A DNA stretch of 5,765 bases from an uncultured Methanomassiliicoccaceae archaeon (GCA_945492685.1 CALYUZ010000066.1:1-5765); one strand, 5' to 3'; numbered from the stretch's first letter, positions 1-5,632 are shown. Notes: generated by a model from the sequence alone, not told the origin. Numbers and translations: made by a program.

Positions 1-854
1 CCCATGATGCATCCGTCCTTCATGACCGCGATGTGCTCGGCGGCGATGATGTCCTTGCATCCGGTGACGGTGATGATGATATCGGCGACCTTCACGGCGT
101 CGACCATCCTCATGACCTCGAATCCGTCCATCTTGGCCTCGATGGCCTTGATGGGATCGACCTCGGTGACGATGACGGACGCCCCGAGACCCTTGGCCCT
201 CATGGCGACTCCCTTTCCGCACCATCCGTATCCCGCGACGACGAGCCTCTTTCCGGCCACGATCAGGTTGGTGGCGTTCATGAATCCGTCGAATGCGGAC
301 TGTCCGGTACCGTACCTGTTGTCGAACATGAACTTCATCTTGGCATCGTTGACATCGAGGACAGGGAACTTGAGTGCCTTGTCGGCTGCCATGGCCCTGA
401 GACGGACGACACCGGTGGTGGTCTCCTCGTTGGCGGCCTTGATGTTGGACAGCTTCTCCTTGCGGGTGGTGTGCGCCATGGCGATCAGGTCGGCACCGTC
501 GTCGATGATGAAGTCGGGGGACATGTCCATGACCTGGTTCAGGTTGCTGTAGTACTCCTCGGAGGACTCCCATTTCTTGGCGAAGACCTCGAGACCGAAC
601 TCCTCACGGAGGGCGGTGGCGACGGAGTCGTCGGTGGAGAGGGGGTTGCAGCTGGCAAGGCGGATCTTAGCCCCTGCGTCGGCGAGGGTGACGGCGAGCA
701 TACCGGTCTTGGCCTCGGTGTGGAGTGCCATTCCGATCTTGAGTCCCGCAAGGGGCTGCTCGTCGATGAAGCGTTTTCTTATGTCCTTCAGGACCGGCAT
801 GTGGGCCTCGGCCCAATGAAGCCTGAGGGAACCCTGTTTCAAAAGGTCGTCCAT
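1..854 (-). CDS. ahcY: S-adenosylhomocysteine hydrolase family protein (adenosylhomocysteinase), 3' end cut by window
   Basis: NAD-dependent cytosolic hydrolase that splits S-adenosylhomocysteine, the product of SAM-dependent methylation, into homocysteine and a nucleoside. About 284 codons are present; the family is usually 400-430 residues, so roughly the C-terminal third lies outside the window. Visible motifs: ALHTEAKTG (residues 43-51), CNPLSTDD (69-76), DDGADL (118-123), EETTTGV (143-149), FDNRYGTGQS (177-186), and the Rossmann motif GYGWCGKG (208-215) followed by VTEVDP. By alignment from memory, human H55, D131, E156, K186 and D190 correspond to H45, D119, E144, K174 and D178, so the active site looks intact. 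The ATG directly follows the upstream stop (TGAATG), with GGAGGA at 861-866 placed 6 nt ahead, so it is co-transcribed and translated with the CoA gene. Lys49 replaces the human Glu59 that contacts the adenine amino group, so S-inosylhomocysteine is an alternative substrate. Confidence 0.95.
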   Translation of the reverse strand, partial: MDDLLKQGSLRLHWAEAHMPVLKDIRKRFIDEQPLAGLKIGMALHTEAKTGMLAVTLADAGAKIRLASCNPLSTDDSVATALREEFGLEVFAKKWESSEEYYSNLNQVMDMSPDFIIDDGADLIAMAHTTRKEKLSNIKAANEETTTGVVRLRAMAADKALKFPVLDVNDAKMKFMFDNRYGTGQSAFDGFMNATNLIVAGKRLVVAGYGWCGKGVAMRAKGLGASVIVTEVDPIKAIEAKMDGFEVMRMVDAVKVADIIITVTGCKDIIAAEHIAVMKDGCIM

Positions 855-1613
855 TCAGTTTCCTCCTTCATCGAATTCGGCCATCAGTGAATCACAGATG
901 CATCTGACGGTCTCGCGACGATTATCCTTGCTGGAATACCCATCCAGTATCTTTAATATTGCTTCGTCGTCGCCACGGAGCTCCTCCACGTAGGAGATCA
1001 TGTTCTCCAGGGCGCGTGTCATCTCGTCGGAGATGGGCACGGTGGCCGTCCTGGATGTGCGTGAGAGTGGGTTCAGGTCGATGGATATGACCACCTTCCC
1101 CATGGACACGAGGGCCTCGGCGCGGTCCCCGTCCTCGATTGGGACGACGATGACGTCGCTGTCGAAGATGCCCTCCTTTGTGCAGAGGGCACGGTCGTGG
1201 TTGAGGCCCTGGATCCTGCAGTCGGGATCCCTTCCGAGGACCTCCCCCGCACCCTTCGACTCTAGGTAGGAGATGATCCCCTCCATCCTCTCGGGTGTGC
1301 GGTGGAAGAGGTTGACCTCGATCTTCGCCGGAACCGCCTTGGCCAGTCTGATGAGGTTGTCCGCATCCAATGCCGCGGCGTTGCCGTTGATGCACACCAC
1401 GGGATTCCTCGCCTTCAGGAGGTATGCCGCGGCGACCTTCTCGGCCTCCTTCGCGGGTTCGATGCTCCTCTCGCCCATCAAATAATCATATGCCTCGCCG
1501 CGACCGTGGGATATCAGGCCGGTGGGGGTCACGAGACCCTTCTCCACCATCTCTGCCAGACGCTCCCTGGTGACGAGCGACTTGTATCTCGGATGATCTT
1601 TAGGAATGTCCAC
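855..1613 (-). CDS. 4-phosphopantoate--beta-alanine ligase (archaeal phosphopantothenate synthetase)
   Basis: Archaeal enzyme that condenses 4-phosphopantoate with beta-alanine using ATP to give 4-phosphopantothenate. With pantoate kinase it replaces the bacterial pantothenate synthetase/pantothenate kinase route to coenzyme A. The 252-residue product has the family's usual length and conserved blocks: IPKDHPRYKSL near the N-terminus (3-13), GRGEAYDYLMGE (37-48), INGNAAAL (75-82), EVNLFHRTPER (99-109), GLNHDRA (136-142), EDGDRAEAL (160-168) and IDLNPLSRTSR (178-188). A charged tail after about residue 210 is the least recognisable part. The start is GTG at 1611-1613, chosen because the product begins just before the conserved IPxxHPRY block. 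No Shine-Dalgarno sequence precedes it, and a TATA-like element lies about 25 nt upstream, which suggests a leaderless transcript. It heads a two-gene unit with the SAH hydrolase gene. Identity rests on recognised family motifs; no database search was possible. Confidence 0.92.
   Translation of the reverse strand: MDIPKDHPRYKSLVTRERLAEMVEKGLVTPTGLISHGRGEAYDYLMGERSIEPAKEAEKVAAAYLLKARNPVVCINGNAAALDADNLIRLAKAVPAKIEVNLFHRTPERMEGIISYLESKGAGEVLGRDPDCRIQGLNHDRALCTKEGIFDSDVIVVPIEDGDRAEALVSMGKVVISIDLNPLSRTSRTATVPISDEMTRALENMISYVEELRGDDEAILKILDGYSSKDNRRETVRCICDSLMAEFDEGGN
861..866 (-). promoter_or_regulatory. Shine-Dalgarno site of the SAH hydrolase gene inside the CoA-gene 3' end
   Basis: GGAGGA on the minus strand lies 6 nt before the ATG at 852-854. 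It is embedded in the last codons of the upstream gene, whose stop abuts the start (TGAATG). This fixes the SAH hydrolase start and points to coupled translation. Confidence 0.85.
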
Positions 1614-1635
1614 GCGCTCAGATACGAGGGGACCC

Positions 1636-1643
1636 GTATAAGT
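1636..1643. promoter_or_regulatory. TATA-like element between divergent genes
   Basis: The 75-bp gap between the divergent GTG (1613) and ATG (1689) holds one clear TATA-like stretch, GTATAAG on plus and CTTATAC on minus. For the minus-strand CoA gene its centre is about 26 bp from the GTG, the archaeal TATA-to-start distance, so the transcript would be leaderless. For the plus-strand methyltransferase it would place a start near 1665, giving a leader of about 24 nt that contains a GGTGAT ribosome site. One element could serve both directions, or another weaker TATA was missed. This is inference from spacing. Confidence 0.5.
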
Positions 1644-1673
1644 GTGTGCATCGACAGTGTTTTAGCAGAGTCG

Positions 1674-1679
1674 GGTGAT
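1674..1679 (+). promoter_or_regulatory. Shine-Dalgarno site of the TrmJ-like gene
   Basis: GGTGAT matches the complement of the archaeal 16S 3' end and sits 9 nt before the ATG at 1689. It supports that start over the longer in-frame reading that extends back into the antisense of the CoA gene. Confidence 0.65.
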
Positions 1680-1688
1680 GGGGCGGAT

Positions 1689-2417
1689 ATGCCGGAAATA
1701 CGCATCGTGGTCGTCGGACCGAAATACGAGGGCAACGTTGGTGCCATCGCCAGGTCCATGGCGAACTTCAACCTGAAGGAACTGTATCTCGTGAACCCCT
1801 GCGAACTGGGGGACGATGCGTACCGCAGATCCAAGCACGGATCCTCCATCCTCGATGATGTCCACATCGTGGACACCCTTGAACAGGCCGTCGAGGGATG
1901 CTTCATGGTCGTGGGGACCAGCGGGGTGACCACCAAGGGAGACAGGAACTACACCCGTGTCCCCGTTTCGGTCCGCGAGTTCGCACAGCACTGCCGCGGA
2001 TACCCCGAGAAGATCGCCGTCGTGTTCGGAAGAGAGGACATCGGACTGCTCCAGGAGGAGCTCAACATGTGCGACGTCCTGATCCACATCCCCACAGGCG
2101 ACGAGTATCCCATCATGAACCTGTCCCATGCTGCGAACATCGTGATGTACGAGTTCTTCATGGCGGAGGACACACCCCGCAGGCCGGAACCGGCGGATTC
2201 CCATGAGAAGAGCCTCATGTTCGACTTCTTCGGAGACCTCCTGGATGCGATCGACTACCCCACCAACAGGAGGGACTCGACGACTGTCATGTTCAGGAGG
2301 ATGATGGGACGTGCGATCCCCACCAAGTACGAGTACAACACCATCATGGGCGTGTTCGGGGACGCATCGAAGATCATCAAGTACGGCAAATCCTGGGAGA
2401 AAAAGGATCAGAAGTGA
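1689..2417 (+). CDS. trmJ: TrmJ-like SPOUT (SpoU/TrmH family) tRNA 2'-O-ribose methyltransferase
   Basis: Probable SAM-dependent methyltransferase acting on the 2'-hydroxyl of a tRNA ribose; TrmJ members modify position 32 of the anticodon loop, and the archaeal enzyme prefers C32. The 242-residue protein shows the three SpoU motifs: motif 1 GPKYEGNVGAIARSM (10-24), with the Asn and Arg (N16, R22) typical of the family; motif 2 VVFGREDIGL (111-120); and motif 3 IPTGDEYPIMNLSHAA (134-149), which forms the trefoil-knot SAM site. Residues from about 165 on form a charged helical extension, as in TrmJ and unlike the N-terminal extension of TrmH/RlmB types. The start ATG sits right before the first beta strand (PEIRIVVVG) and has GGTGAT upstream. 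It is a single-gene unit divergent from the CoA gene, and its 3' end overlaps the FtsZ-like gene by 10 bp. Family assignment is firm; the exact tRNA target is inferred. Confidence 0.9.
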   Translation: MPEIRIVVVGPKYEGNVGAIARSMANFNLKELYLVNPCELGDDAYRRSKHGSSILDDVHIVDTLEQAVEGCFMVVGTSGVTTKGDRNYTRVPVSVREFAQHCRGYPEKIAVVFGREDIGLLQEELNMCDVLIHIPTGDEYPIMNLSHAANIVMYEFFMAEDTPRRPEPADSHEKSLMFDFFGDLLDAIDYPTNRRDSTTVMFRRMMGRAIPTKYEYNTIMGVFGDASKIIKYGKSWEKKDQK

Positions 2418-3235
2418 TCGTTCCATTTCACCGAGAGGAACAGCAGGACCTTCGTGTCCTCCCTGTCCTCCCTTTTCACTATCTCCGGCAGGATGCCACT
2501 CATCGACACGATGGCATCGGTCATCGACTCCTTCTCGGCGGTTCCGAAACTGGAGCTCACATAGAGTATCAGCTTTCCGGCAGACGGATCCGTCTCGACC
2601 ATGGGGTTCTCCATGGCCTTCGATACCGCGATGACGGGTTCGATATCGGAAGCATATGCGAATGTGTACACCCTCTGGGAGAACATGCTGAAGAACGGCC
2701 CCTCCATGGTACGGTACATGTTCTGCAAAGCGAAAGCGACCGTACGGGAGTAGACCTCCAGGACATTCCTGAACTTTATCGATGGATAGAGGATGTTCAG
2801 TGTCTCCACATCGAGTATGAAGGAGCGGTCGGACATGGCGATGATCTCCGGGAGGGCCTCCATGGCCTTCTCGCGACGGGTGGCCTCGAACATCATCGGT
2901 ATTCCGGATATGGATACGACCTTGCAGCCGCATTCCCTGGCGCATCCCATCACCACGGGCATCATCCCGGTCCCCGTACCTCCGCCGAGAACGGAGAACA
3001 CCATGGCCACACGTTTACCGGTGAATATCTCCCGGATACGGTCGATGTTCTCGAAGGCTATGGTGCTGGCCAGATACTGGTCTCCGAAACAGCCCTCGAC
3101 ATCATCCGGGACCATCTGGATGGAGCTCCTTGCACTGGAATTGATGAAGAACGTGGGGATGTCCATCTTCCCCTCCGCGTTCTCTATCACACTGGAGGCT
3201 CCTCCGCCACACACCACCAGGACGACGTCGTCCAT
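2408..3235 (-). CDS. Divergent short FtsZ/tubulin-superfamily protein
   Basis: The 275-residue protein has the FtsZ fold signature but is not a standard FtsZ. What is seen: an N-terminal strand and glycine loop VVCGGGASSV (7-16, T1-like), the tubulin signature GGGTGTG (84-90, T4) preceded by VAMVFSVL, then IPMMFEATRR (112-121), matching FtsZ FEGxxR with its nucleotide-contacting Glu and Arg (E117, R121). Further on, a KAMENPM stretch (206-212) and a final beta strand VLLFLSVKW match the FtsZ C-terminal domain. What is missing: by alignment from memory, the guanine-contacting Asp of the FtsZ AND motif is Arg (near 164), and the catalytic T7 loop NxDFAD is replaced by GPFFSMF (179-185). There is no C-terminal linker or SepF/FtsA-binding tail. 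The ATG at 3233-3235 lies 4 nt after the upstream RHH gene; a longer reading from 3286 would overlap that gene. Nucleotide binding is plausible and hydrolysis or classical polymerisation doubtful. A canonical ftsZ probably exists elsewhere in the genome. Confidence 0.85.
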   Translation of the reverse strand: MDDVVLVVCGGGASSVIENAEGKMDIPTFFINSSARSSIQMVPDDVEGCFGDQYLASTIAFENIDRIREIFTGKRVAMVFSVLGGGTGTGMMPVVMGCARECGCKVVSISGIPMMFEATRREKAMEALPEIIAMSDRSFILDVETLNILYPSIKFRNVLEVYSRTVAFALQNMYRTMEGPFFSMFSQRVYTFAYASDIEPVIAVSKAMENPMVETDPSAGKLILYVSSSFGTAEKESMTDAIVSMSGILPEIVKREDREDTKVLLFLSVKWNDHF

Positions 3236-3239
3236 CGGA

Positions 3240-3536
3240 TCATCCCTTGTCGAGACGGCTGCGGATGTAATCGCGCAGGGAGTCACACACCTCGTCGTTT
3301 ATCAGAACGGGATCCCCGCTGCGGACGAGGGCGCTCATCTCGATGATGCCGTCATCCCTGGGGGATTCGACGATCTCGATGCGGGTCTCCGGAGTGAACC
3401 TGTCGCCGATGAAACTATCGACTGCATTGCGGACGGCATCGGACATCGTGGGGAACTCGCCCCTGTAGACAAGTTCCTGAAGGAGACGGATGGTCTCGGC
3501 GGGAAGCCTGACGGTCACCTTCTCCATCGTATCCAT
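3240..3536 (-). CDS. Ribbon-helix-helix (CopG/CdrS-like) DNA-binding protein with C-terminal extension
   Basis: The 98-residue protein begins with a canonical ribbon-helix-helix domain: DNA-reading strand KVTVRLP (6-12), helix 1 over about 13-24, the turn RGEFPTMSDA (25-34), and helix 2 VRNAVDSFI (35-43). RHH proteins dimerise and insert the paired strands into the major groove. The GEFPxxSxAxR pattern resembles small euryarchaeal RHH regulators such as haloarchaeal CdrS, which controls ftsZ2. Residues 45-98 form an acidic and mixed-charge extension (PETRIEIVES, then DPVLINDEVCDSLRDYI) that could bind a ligand or partner; I do not recognise it. The ATG at 3534-3536 is preceded by GGTGAT (3542-3547). 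The gene ends 4 nt before the FtsZ-like start, so the two are almost certainly one transcript. The likely role is a regulator of this operon or of division genes, inferred from fold and context. Confidence 0.87.
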   Translation of the reverse strand: MDTMEKVTVRLPAETIRLLQELVYRGEFPTMSDAVRNAVDSFIGDRFTPETRIEIVESPRDDGIIEMSALVRSGDPVLINDEVCDSLRDYIRSRLDKG

Positions 3537-3541
3537 CCGAT

Positions 3542-3547
3542 ATCACC
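3542..3547 (-). promoter_or_regulatory. Shine-Dalgarno site of the RHH gene
   Basis: GGTGAT on the minus strand lies 5 nt before the ATG at 3534-3536. It favours this start over the in-frame ATG three codons later (3525-3527). Confidence 0.65.
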
Positions 3548-3558
3548 GTTCCATGTGA

Positions 3559-3580
3559 ATAAAAAAGGGGTAAAAGGTTT
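3559..3580 (-). terminator. T-rich terminator after rpl12, possibly overlapping the RHH/FtsZ-like promoter
   Basis: In the 68-bp gap between rpl12 and the RHH gene, the minus strand reads AAAACCTTTTACCCC followed by a run of six T and then ATT. Oligo-T runs without a stable hairpin are typical archaeal intrinsic terminators, so this is the likely end of the ribosomal transcript. The same stretch may also be a promoter: an A-rich BRE-like block followed by CTTTTA at 3571-3576 would give a start near 3548, leaving a short leader that contains the GGTGAT site. The TATA match is weak. Confidence 0.5.
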
Positions 3581-3604
3581 TGAGTTGCCAGTAGACCAAC
3601 GTGT

Positions 3605-3919
3605 TCATCCGAACAGAGCGGAGAGACCGGCTGCGGCCTCCTCCTCGCTGACTGCTTCCTCTTCGGGCTCCTCTGCTGCTGCAGGTGCGTCTGCGGCGGC
3701 AGCGGCTCCGGCGGCGGGGGCTGCAACGGCTGCGGGTGCGGCGACTGCTGCACTTGCGATAGCCTCTTTGATGTCAACTCCCTCGAGGGATGCAACCAGT
3801 GCTTTGATCTTGGCTGCGTCAGCGTCCACTCCAGCGGCGGTCAGGACTGCGTTGATAGCGTCCTCGGTAATGTCCTTGCCAGCAGAGTAGAGCACCATTG
3901 CACTGTAGATATACTCCAT
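3605..3919 (-). CDS. rpl12: Ribosomal protein L12 (P1, stalk protein)
   Basis: Acidic stalk protein of the 50S subunit. Dimers bind the C-terminal helices of L10/P0, and their tails recruit translational GTPases (aEF1A, aEF2, aIF5B). The 104 residues match the family length. The N-terminal helical dimerisation domain [17 protein letters not shown] runs to about residue 55. An alanine/proline-rich flexible hinge spans about 56-81. An acidic stretch then leads to the tail [15 protein letters not shown] (90-104), whose final hydrophobic residues and Phe contact the GTPases. The ATG at 3917-3919 has GGAGTTGA 6-13 nt upstream. It is the last gene of the L1-L10-L12 operon, 20 nt after rpl10, and is followed by a T-rich terminator. 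Confidence 0.97.
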   Translation of the reverse strand: MEYIYSAMVLYSAGKDITEDAINAVLTAAGVDADAAKIKALVASLEGVDIKEAIASAAVAAPAAVAAPAAGAAAAADAPAAAEEPEEEAVSEEEAAAGLSALFG

Positions 3920-3939
3920 TTAATTCAACTCCTTTAAAT

Positions 3940-4941
3940 TTAGCCGAATAATGCACTGAGACCAGCGGCTGCTTCTTCCTCGCTGACCTCTTCTTCTTCC
4001 TCTTCCACGCTCTCCGGTGCGGCCTCGGCGACGGGTGCTGCAGCGGGTGCTGCTGCGGCAGCAGAGCTGAGCCTTGCTGCGATGGCGTCGTTGGTGTATC
4101 CGCAAGCGGCGGCGACAGACAGCATCTGAGCATCTGCCTTCGCCAGGAGCATGTCGATATTCTCCTTGGTCGGTATCGCGGCTGAGATAGAGAGACCCAT
4201 GGACTCCCTGAACGCCTTAGCAATGAGCGGTACGATTGTCTCCTTTGTGGGGAATGCAATCGAGACACCGAGTGCGAGGGCGTTGTGTGCAGCCGTAGCG
4301 AACATCGTGGAATAGTAGTCTTCGGGTATGTCGAGAACGTCCCTGTGGTAGACGACTCCACCCTCGTAGGCGGACCTGAGGTCCATTCCCACGACCATGG
4401 GGAGAATCTCCAGCTTGGGGAGCATTGCTGCGATGGGTCCGGAAATCGGCTCTCCGGACTTCACGAGTGTCGTGTCCTTCTTGACTACGATCTTTCCTGC
4501 CTCAATAGCGGCAGGAAGGCCTATTTTCTGAAGCTCTCCGATAATCGGGCCGGGTCCGAACGGGGTCGGTCCCTTGGGTACAACGATATCGAAAGGTGCG
4601 AGCTGTCCCTCCTTAGCGGGGGCAGGGGTCATCGTCGCCTCAAGCTTCTTGAAGAGCTTGAAGGGGTCGATGTCTGTTGTGACAATCGCACACTGTCCGT
4701 GAACCGCGTCTTTGAGTGCCTCGAGTCCGGGCTTCTCTTTCGCCGCCTCGTCAATGGCCAAGAGCATAAGGTTGTTCTTGGTCATCTTGAGTTTGGCGTG
4801 AGCCCTGAGACCTGCCCTCATCGACTGGACCTGCTGACCGGGGATACCCTCCATGTCGACAACTGCGACAACGGGGTACTCGCGCATGTCCTGTACCAGC
4901 TCGTTTACCAGATCCTTCTTCCAAGCTGCGACGTGTGCCAT
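3940..4941 (-). CDS. rpl10: Ribosomal protein L10 (acidic protein P0)
   Basis: Scaffold of the ribosomal stalk: it binds 23S rRNA together with L11 and carries the L12 dimers. The 333 residues fit archaeal P0, which is much longer than bacterial L10. The N-terminal rRNA-binding domain (about 1-105) contains VVAVVDMEGIPGQQVQSMR and KMTKNNLM. The archaeal/eukaryotic insertion domain (about 110-185) contains VVPKGPTPFGPGP and the ISGPIAAMLPKL region. Helical L12-docking segments span about 200-295 and include two repeated blocks, FPTKETI and IPTKENI. The Ala/Pro hinge and acidic tail end in [15 protein letters not shown] (319-333), identical to the L12 tail. The ATG at 4939-4941 has GGAGGT (4948-4953) 6 nt upstream. 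Only 12 nt separate it from the L1 stop, so translation is probably coupled. Confidence 0.97.
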   Translation of the reverse strand: MAHVAAWKKDLVNELVQDMREYPVVAVVDMEGIPGQQVQSMRAGLRAHAKLKMTKNNLMLLAIDEAAKEKPGLEALKDAVHGQCAIVTTDIDPFKLFKKLEATMTPAPAKEGQLAPFDIVVPKGPTPFGPGPIIGELQKIGLPAAIEAGKIVVKKDTTLVKSGEPISGPIAAMLPKLEILPMVVGMDLRSAYEGGVVYHRDVLDIPEDYYSTMFATAAHNALALGVSIAFPTKETIVPLIAKAFRESMGLSISAAIPTKENIDMLLAKADAQMLSVAAACGYTNDAIAARLSSAAAAAPAAAPVAEAAPESVEEEEEEVSEEEAAAGLSALFG

Positions 4942-4953
4942 CTTTGAACCTCC

Positions 4954-5592
4954 TTACAGAACCTTCTCCGAGGGTCCCATTGTGGTCTTAACGTAAGCGG
5001 AAGCGATGTTGTGCTTTCCCTTCTCGAGGTGGGCCTCAACACGCTTGAGGATGAGGTCGATGTTCTCGGCGATATCCTCTGCGCTCATGTCGACTGTTCC
5101 AACGGGTGCGTGGAAGGTCTTCCTGTCTTTCGTCCTGATGGTCACAGACTTGCGGAGACCGTCGATCATCGCTGCAGGGTCTGCACCGGGAGCGATGGGC
5201 TTAGGCATCTTTCCGCGAGGTCCGAGAACAGTTCCGAGCCTCTTTCCGACGACGGCCATGAGGGGCGCCTCGGCGATGAAGTAATCGGTGCTGTTCGCGA
5301 TCTTCTTAGCCTGTTTCTTGTCGTCTGCGATCGCTCCGAGTTCCTCGGGGGTGATCACGAGATCGGCCACGTCTTTGGCTTTCAAGGCTAGTTCGCCACC
5401 ACCAATGACACAGACCTTGACTGCCTTTCCGCGACCGGCAGGGAGGATGATATCCTCGGTGATACGGTTCTTCGGAATGGTCAGGTCGACATCTGTGAGA
5501 TTGATGGCCAACTCAACCGTCTCAGTAAAATTGCGCTTCTTCGCACTCTCGAGTGCTTTCTGCACGGCCATTACGGTTGGTTTTTCTGCCAA
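4954..5592 (-). CDS. rpl1: Ribosomal protein L1
   Basis: L1-stalk protein of the large subunit, involved in E-site tRNA release; in several archaea and bacteria it also represses its own operon by binding mRNA. The 212 residues match archaeal L1. The family signature VVGKRLGTVLGPRGKMPKP (about 113-131) is clear, preceded by the domain II Rossmann-like segment (VKVCVIGGGELALKAKDV). Domain I is built from both ends (AVQKALESAKKRNFTETVEL and the C-terminal strand HNIASAYVKTTMG). The start is TTG at 5590-5592, giving MAEKPTVMAV. It is chosen because GGAGGA (5599-5604) is 6 nt ahead, the same spacing as in the rpl10 and SAH hydrolase genes. The first ATG, seven codons on (5569-5571), lacks a comparable site. 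It is the first gene of the L1-L10-L12 operon; L11 is not adjacent. Confidence 0.96.
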   Translation of the reverse strand: MAEKPTVMAVQKALESAKKRNFTETVELAINLTDVDLTIPKNRITEDIILPAGRGKAVKVCVIGGGELALKAKDVADLVITPEELGAIADDKKQAKKIANSTDYFIAEAPLMAVVGKRLGTVLGPRGKMPKPIAPGADPAAMIDGLRKSVTIRTKDRKTFHAPVGTVDMSAEDIAENIDLILKRVEAHLEKGKHNIASAYVKTTMGPSEKVL

Positions 5593-5598
5593 TACAAT

Positions 5599-5604
5599 TC
5601 CTCC
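5599..5604 (-). promoter_or_regulatory. Shine-Dalgarno site supporting the TTG start of rpl1
   Basis: GGAGGA on the minus strand lies 6 nt before the TTG at 5590-5592. Its first G is also the last base of a leader hairpin arm (5604-5616), so folding could modulate ribosome access. Confidence 0.8.
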
Positions 5605-5632
5605 TCGTAGTACGAGCGAGTCTTTGTGACTC
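5604..5632 (-). promoter_or_regulatory. Two small hairpins in the rpl1 leader, candidate L1 autoregulatory site
   Basis: On the minus strand the predicted leader of about 48 nt contains GAGTC-ACAAA-GACTC (5618-5632), a perfect 5-bp stem with a 5-nt loop. One base further on, CTCGT-ACT-ACGAG (5604-5616) forms a second 5-bp stem whose 3' arm touches the Shine-Dalgarno sequence. L1 is known to repress its own operon through an rRNA-like mRNA site in other archaea. That these hairpins serve this role is inference; I could not match them convincingly to the known L1 site. Confidence 0.4.

Noticed and set aside
33..890. Long plus-strand open frame of 285 codons (and a second one at 4-552)
   Set aside because: It is antisense to the SAH hydrolase gene, its product is low-complexity Gly/Asp/Val/His-rich, and the opposite strand carries clear family motifs.
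1302..1688. N-terminal extension of the TrmJ-like frame
   Set aside because: It runs antisense through the CoA gene and the promoter. The family's first motif begins right after the ATG at 1689, which has its own ribosome site.
1662..2945. Minus-strand open frame of 427 codons
   Set aside because: Shadow of trmJ and part of the FtsZ-like gene in another frame; His/Gly/Asp/Arg-rich with no recognisable domain.
3236..3286. Longer FtsZ-like N-terminus starting at 3286
   Set aside because: It would overlap the RHH gene by about 47 bp and add 17 residues with no family match. The ATG at 3235 starts just before the first beta strand.
2414..3890. Plus-strand open frames over the FtsZ-like, RHH and rpl12 genes
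   Set aside because: Antisense shadows. The Ala/Ser-rich part reflects the alanine-rich hinge of L12 read on the other strand.
3920..3940. Internal promoter before rpl12 (TTTAAATT stretch)
   Set aside because: It is only about 14-20 bp from the rpl12 ATG, too close for a TATA box given the Shine-Dalgarno sequence that follows. AT-richness alone is not enough.
4285..4947. Plus-strand open frame of 220 codons
   Set aside because: Antisense to rpl10; no recognisable domain, and rpl10 is unambiguous.
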